Below, piece by piece: positions 60,321 through 64,000 of a stretch of DNA of 64,000 bases (position 1 is its first letter; each line of letters opens with the position of its first letter). The stretch is taken from the NCBI RefSeq assembly GCF_000265365.1, contig NC_018011.1, forward strand, positions 2,559,501 through 2,623,500, read 5' to 3'. Source of the DNA: Alistipes finegoldii DSM 17242 (GTDB taxonomy: Bacteria > Bacteroidota > Bacteroidia > Bacteroidales > Rikenellaceae). The notes under the pieces were generated by a model. That model was not told where the DNA came from and ran no database searches. It was given only the letters and a program-made list of their open reading frames with translations. The position numbers and the translations under genes were made by a program.

Positions 60321-61214
60321 ATGAAACGTTTTTATTTGGTTGCTGCCCTTGCAGCGACAGCGATGGCTGCGGCCTTTTTTACTTCGTGTGACAAGCAGGA
60401 TGAAGTTACCCCCCCCCAGCCTGAAAGCGCAGCATTAGGATTCCAGTCGGTTGTTACTGCAGCTCTGGAAACCCGTGCGGCAGGCGATCCGACTCCGCTC
60501 AATGCCTCGTTCAAAATCAATCTCGACACCAATGATGCTTATTCCACGGCTGTAAATAATCAGGAAGTTAAATATACGGTTGGCAGCGGCTATTCGATTT
60601 CTCCCGCGATTTATTTGTTGAAATCTTCCCGGAATATGGTCGCTTGGGCTCCGGTCGGCATCGAACCCGATGCCGAGGCTGCTCCCAATGTCTTTACGCT
60701 GAATCCGGGGAATACAACTGCGGCCGTCGATTTTGTATATCAGGAGAATACGGAGGTGAATTCAGGTAAGTGCACGGATCTGGCATTGACTCTGAAACAC
60801 GCTTTTGCAAAACTGACGTTTACGTTGAATGCCACGAACTACCCGTTCAGTGCGCCGAGTCTTTCGTCGCTCGTGGTCAAGGGAACTCCCGGAGTCTCGA
60901 CAATAGATATTTCAAACGGTTCTTATTCGACTGTTACGGATGCCGACCTGACGGTGGTCAGTACGGCTACTGACTTTACGAGTCCGAATGCCGTTACGGC
61001 ATTGGTCCTTCCCAAAGCTGCAGCTTCGTTGACACTCGATTGTACGCTCGACGGGACTGCGTATCAGAATATCGCAGTCAAGGATATTGCCAAATTGGAT
61101 GCCGGCGCGAATTATAACATTACGATAAACATAACGGGAACGGAGATATCGGTCTCCGGCGTGCAGGTCCCGGACTGGACTGCCGGCGGTAATGGTTCGG
61201 CAGATCTGAAATAA
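60321..61214 (+). CDS. Fimbrillin-like (Mfa/FimA-type) surface lipoprotein
   Basis: 297 residues. Lipobox AAAFFTSC with the lipid Cys at about residue 23, followed by DKQDEV. The beta-sandwich pattern of the Bacteroidales fimbrillin superfamily is visible: TSFKINL-type early strand (here NASFKINLDTNDAYST), LALTLKHAFAKLTFTLNA in the middle, and the C-terminal YNITINITGTEISVSG...VPDW tail. Arg residues after the signal (ALETRAAGD) could be a processing site. A run of nine C (60409-60417) lies at codons 30-32. Codon usage is visibly more AT-rich than in the neighbouring purine genes. No fimbrial accessory genes are adjacent. Confidence 0.82.
   Translation: MKRFYLVAALAATAMAAAFFTSCDKQDEVTPPQPESAALGFQSVVTAALETRAAGDPTPLNASFKINLDTNDAYSTAVNNQEVKYTVGSGYSISPAIYLLKSSRNMVAWAPVGIEPDAEAAPNVFTLNPGNTTAAVDFVYQENTEVNSGKCTDLALTLKHAFAKLTFTLNATNYPFSAPSLSSLVVKGTPGVSTIDISNGSYSTVTDADLTVVSTATDFTSPNAVTALVLPKAAASLTLDCTLDGTAYQNIAVKDIAKLDAGANYNITINITGTEISVSGVQVPDWTAGGNGSADLK
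60409..60417 (+). repeat. C9 homopolymer within the fimbrillin-like gene
   Basis: Nine consecutive C encode the Pro-Pro of DEVTPPQPES, just after the lipid-anchor Cys. A one-base change would shift the frame at residue 32 of 297, giving an on/off switch. Confidence 0.9.
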
Positions 61215-61247
61215 GGGGACTGGCCGTTTGCCCCGACCGTAAACATG

Positions 61248-61280
61248 AAGGGAACTGTCTGCAAGGACAGTTCCCTTTTT
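61248..61280 (+). terminator. Intrinsic terminator of the fimbrillin-like gene
   Basis: A 12-bp stem AAGGGAACTGTC / GACAGTTCCCTT with a 6-nt loop, followed by a T run, 33 nt after the stop. It also separates the gene from the convergent DUF2156 gene ending at 61318. Confidence 0.88.
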
Positions 61281-61317
61281 ATTGTAAGAGCCGTTGTCGG
61301 AATCTGCTCCGGATGCA

Positions 61318-62703
61318 CTATTTTTTCTTATAGTAACTGCATTGCAGCGTTTCGGGCATCGGGGCCGAGGCATCGCGGCGCCAGACCATCGCAAGGTCCT
61401 TCGACGGATCGCCCGTGCCGAAGTCGAAGCCGTCCGGCGAAGCGAAGGTTACGGGAATTGCGCCGGAGAATCCGTATGGGGCGTAGAATCCGCGCAGCCA
61501 TTCCTCGCTGGGGATCAGCAGTGCCGCGTCGTCGCCGCGATCGGCGATCAGCCGCATCGCTTCGCCCATCAGCTTGCCGGCCAGCCCCCGGCGGCGGAAT
61601 TCGGGAGCCGTCGCCACGCCGTAGATATAGGTCGTGCGGCCCAGCTGGCTTTCGAACGGCAGCAGGTGGAGCATCGCCGCCGTGCGGCCTTCGTATTCGG
61701 CCGTGAGCATGCGGCTGCGGCTGTAGTAGCGTATCAGGAACGAGTCGATGAACTGTTCGTCGTCGCCGAAGGCCGCGGTCCACAACTCTTTGCAGGCGAT
61801 TTCGTCGGGGTGCAGGTGTATGGCCGTGAATTTGTGCTGGATGACGGCGGGGTGGTAGGAGAGTTTCGACTGGCGCAGACCGTCGATGCCGAGGTCCTCC
61901 TCGCGGTTGATCAGCGTGAAGCGTTCGGGCAGATGCTCGGCGAAGAGTTTGTTGATGATCGTGAAGGCTCCGTCGTAATCCGTGTCGGCCTTTTCGACGT
62001 GGGTGTCGAACGTGTGGTCGTTGACCGCCGAGCCGAACGTAAAGGCGACCAGCTTGTCACCGACGTAGATGCAGCCGCCCAGCATTTCCAGCTCCTCGAA
62101 GTGGTCGAAGGCCCGCTGCATGGCCCGCTGTTCGGCGCAGAGTTCCGAGGTGTGTCCCTCGTGCGCCCGGCGCCATTCGCGTTCGAGCTGCATGCACTCC
62201 GCGAAACGGTCGCGCGTCAGATTCTCGTACCGGAAGTCGGGGTATTCGGACATGAAGCGGTTGATGTGGTTGCGCTTGGGCTGGTAGCGGCGTCCCGTCA
62301 GGTTGCGCAGGTCTTCGGCGTTGTAGACGTAGTCTTCCAGTGCGCGGTCCGATTCGAATGCGAAAAGTCCCGCGTGCATGTTGCGGATCATCTCGCGGCC
62401 TTCGTCCGTCAGGCCGATCAGGCGCAGACGCTGCCCGTGGGCGTGGGCGTCTTCGCGCAGGGCGGGGATGATGCCCGCGAAATCGCCCTCGCCGACGGGC
62501 TGCATGTAGCCGATCTTCTCGCCGCCGCCGATGTGGAAGCGGATGACCAGAAAGCCGTCGATCACGGCCCATGCGCTATGGTACATTGCCTGCCAGCAGT
62601 ACATGTTGGCGAATGCGAGGTCGCAGTTGAGGATGCCCGAAGGCATGGTATGGCGCTCGATGATCTGTTTGTCTTCGAGGCGTACGGGTTTGAATTCAAT
62701 CAT
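61318..62703 (-). CDS. DUF2156 plus GNAT two-domain acyltransferase-like protein
   Basis: 461 residues without a signal peptide. The N-terminal part (about 1-290) is DUF2156, related to the aminoacyl-lipid synthase (MprF) catalytic fold: LNCDLAFANMYCWQAMY, YQPKRNHINRFMSEYPDF, ECMQLEREW and NREEDLGIDGLRQSKLSYHP. The C-terminal part (about 295-461) is a separate GNAT domain with YGVATAPEFRRRGLAGKLMGEA (acetyl-CoA loop RRRGLAG) and FYAPYGFSG. It overlaps the LTA-synthase-like gene by 8 nt, suggesting a cell-envelope lipid or glycan context. Acceptors unknown. Confidence 0.85.
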   Translation of the reverse strand: MIEFKPVRLEDKQIIERHTMPSGILNCDLAFANMYCWQAMYHSAWAVIDGFLVIRFHIGGGEKIGYMQPVGEGDFAGIIPALREDAHAHGQRLRLIGLTDEGREMIRNMHAGLFAFESDRALEDYVYNAEDLRNLTGRRYQPKRNHINRFMSEYPDFRYENLTRDRFAECMQLEREWRRAHEGHTSELCAEQRAMQRAFDHFEELEMLGGCIYVGDKLVAFTFGSAVNDHTFDTHVEKADTDYDGAFTIINKLFAEHLPERFTLINREEDLGIDGLRQSKLSYHPAVIQHKFTAIHLHPDEIACKELWTAAFGDDEQFIDSFLIRYYSRSRMLTAEYEGRTAAMLHLLPFESQLGRTTYIYGVATAPEFRRRGLAGKLMGEAMRLIADRGDDAALLIPSEEWLRGFYAPYGFSGAIPVTFASPDGFDFGTGDPSKDLAMVWRRDASAPMPETLQCSYYKKK

Positions 62704-64000
62704 TGGGGGTGTAACTCTTGCGTTCGATATGGCTGTAATACTGCTGGATCAGCGCCCGGAACGACTGCATCAGGCTGTCGGCGGCGGGGGTGACCGGGCA
62801 CTCCTGAACCTGCGCTCCCGAATCGTCGAGCACGACGGCGCCTTCGCCGGTCAGCGCGCGGAACTTCCCGTCGTACGACACCGACCAGCGTGGCCGCTCA
62901 GGCTCGTTCAGCACGTCGCGTCCGAAGGCGAAATAAGGTTCCTCGCTGCCCACGAGACCCAGCACCGTGGGCATGATGTCGAGCTGCTGCACTACGTCGC
63001 CGACCTCGCCCCGCAGCGCGCCGTCGGGCGTGTACATGAAGCCTATGATGTGGTAGTTGCCGGGGTAGGTGCGGGTCACGGGTGCGAATTTTTCGGACGA
63101 TACATGATCGGCCACGAATACAAAAACCGTGCGGCGGAACCACTCTTCGCGGCCGAAACGTTCGAAAAAGAGGCGGAATGCATTGTCGTCGTAAGCCACG
63201 CCCTTGTGGATTTTGGTGTAGCCGTCGGGCAGCGTGTTTACGTATCGGGCGGGTACGACGAACGGATGGTGCGACGAGAGGGTGAAGAGCGTGGCGAAGA
63301 AGGGTTCCGGAGTTTCGGAAAGCTCCTCGCCCATGAATTGCAGGAACGGTTCGTCCCAGATGCCCCAGTAGCCGTCGAAATCCTCTTTGCCGTGCCGGGC
63401 TTCGTAATCCTCGCGGCTGACGAGCCGCTCCACGCCGGCCGAACGGGCATAGGCGCCGAAACCCATCGAGCCGCGCTCCGAACCGCAGAAAAACGCCGTG
63501 GCGTAACCTTTGTCGCGCAGGATGGCCGGCAGCTGCCGGCTTTCGCCCAACGACTGCGGCATCAGCACGAACGGCGTCTTGAACGACGGGATGCTGCCCA
63601 GCACCGAAGGCATGGCCTGAATCGAGCGGGTGCCGTTGGCATACATCCGTTTGAAGCACAACCCGCTGCGCATCAGCGAGTCGAGGAACGGCGTGAAACC
63701 TTTGGTCTTTCGGTCGGCATAGATTTCGGGCATCAGGTGCGCCGAATGTTCGGCCGACATGCTCTCCATAATGAAAATCACGACGTTGCGGCCCGCGAGG
63801 TTTACGGCCGTGCTGTCCGCCGGCTGATGGACCGGTGTGAAGCGGCGCGGCAGCTCTTCGGGCGGGAAGAATTTTTTATAGCTGACGCCGCCCGCACTGC
63901 CGATGGTGCGCAGGATGCAGAACGGATTGCTCAGAATCAGGTTGGCCTTGCCGCTGTCCGCAGTGTAGAGCGTGGCGTTGGAGAGGGTGATCGGCCGCGT
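62696..64000 (-). CDS. LTA synthase/MdoB-like sulfatase-fold membrane protein, C-terminal part
   Basis: Partial: the frame is open through the right edge, so only the last 435 or so residues are visible. The sulfatase-type catalytic domain begins around NVVIFIMESMSAEHSAH (metal-binding Glu), with ANGTRSIQAMPSVLGSIPS giving the candidate nucleophile Thr, FFATLFTLSSHHPF, and VFVADHVSSE carrying the Asp-His metal pair. LtaS/MdoB relatives transfer phosphoglycerol or phosphoethanolamine groups in the periplasm. The N-terminal membrane helices expected for the family lie outside the window. An internal GTG at 63781 is not the true start. It is cotranscribed with the DUF2156 gene. Confidence 0.85.
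   Translation of the reverse strand, partial: TRPITLSNATLYTADSGKANLILSNPFCILRTIGSAGGVSYKKFFPPEELPRRFTPVHQPADSTAVNLAGRNVVIFIMESMSAEHSAHLMPEIYADRKTKGFTPFLDSLMRSGLCFKRMYANGTRSIQAMPSVLGSIPSFKTPFVLMPQSLGESRQLPAILRDKGYATAFFCGSERGSMGFGAYARSAGVERLVSREDYEARHGKEDFDGYWGIWDEPFLQFMGEELSETPEPFFATLFTLSSHHPFVVPARYVNTLPDGYTKIHKGVAYDDNAFRLFFERFGREEWFRRTVFVFVADHVSSEKFAPVTRTYPGNYHIIGFMYTPDGALRGEVGDVVQQLDIMPTVLGLVGSEEPYFAFGRDVLNEPERPRWSVSYDGKFRALTGEGAVVLDDSGAQVQECPVTPAADSLMQSFRALIQQYYSHIERKSYTPND

Noticed and set aside
1..64000. tRNA or rRNA genes
   Set aside because: No cloverleaf with T-loop GTTCGAATC-type consensus and no rRNA-like segment was found in any intergenic stretch; GTTCC matches near 13270-13410 belong to the 28-bp repeat.

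Overview
The window is a GC-rich stretch of a Bacteroidota chromosome, most likely an Alistipes-like gut anaerobe of the order Bacteroidales. The evidence is the family content (BACON/BspA-like and fimbrillin-like lipoproteins, three GH92 enzymes, GH130, GH163/DUF4838, DUF2141, 2TM domain). Promoters repeatedly fit the Bacteroidota pattern TTG, about 20 bp, TAnnTTTG, and Shine-Dalgarno sites are weak. The genus is an inference from gene content and GC level, not from a marker gene. No rRNA, tRNA, CRISPR array or insertion sequence was seen.

Layout. 1-781: start of a YncE/BtuG-like lipoprotein (-) behind a cobalamin riboswitch. 782-5121 (+): GNAT, AsmA-like protein, and a LysO-type exporter with a Cys-rich tandem-repeat insert. 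5173-8156 (-): HTH regulator, three multi-pass membrane proteins (two are tandem paralogs), DUF2141 and 2TM proteins. 8359-13137: sialate O-acetylesterase, small GNAT, MutY, CaCA antiporter, ZupT. 13138-20629: a glycerol-phosphate region with divergent arms. The minus arm is metallophosphoesterase, glycerophosphodiesterase, HAD-IIA phosphatase, then a degenerate 28-bp repeat array. The plus arm is glycerol-1-phosphate dehydrogenase, an OPA-type transporter and a DeoR/GlpR-type regulator. 20733-22502 (-): BACON/leucine-rich surface lipoprotein.

22732-33356 (+): a complete de novo UMP operon, pyrC-carA-carB-pyrK-pyrD-pyrF-(glutaredoxin-like)-pyrE-pyrB. It is preceded by a 34-codon leader ORF whose stop codon lies in an intrinsic terminator, and PyrB carries a PyrI-like zinc tail. 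33650-45050 (+): an N-glycan/mannoside locus (MFS, GH130, GH92, GH163-like, GH92, GH92) without SusC/SusD. 45078-59887 (+): a purine operon, purE-K-L-(EEP lipoprotein)-C-F-M-N-(PNPOx-like)-H-D-folD, covering PRPP to IMP except purB. It is preceded by a 47-codon glutamine-rich leader ORF ending 4 nt before a strong terminator. 60321-64000: fimbrillin-like lipoprotein (+), then a DUF2156+GNAT protein and a truncated LTA-synthase-like gene (-).

The strongest candidates for undescribed biology are the two matching leader-ORF/terminator attenuators in front of the pyrimidine and purine operons, especially the Gln-codon-rich purine leader. Next come the PyrB-PyrI zinc-domain fusion, the bacterial glycerol-1-phosphate dehydrogenase placed with glycerophosphodiester uptake functions, a diverged palindromic element found in both nucleotide operons, and nine-base homopolymers inside two surface lipoprotein genes.
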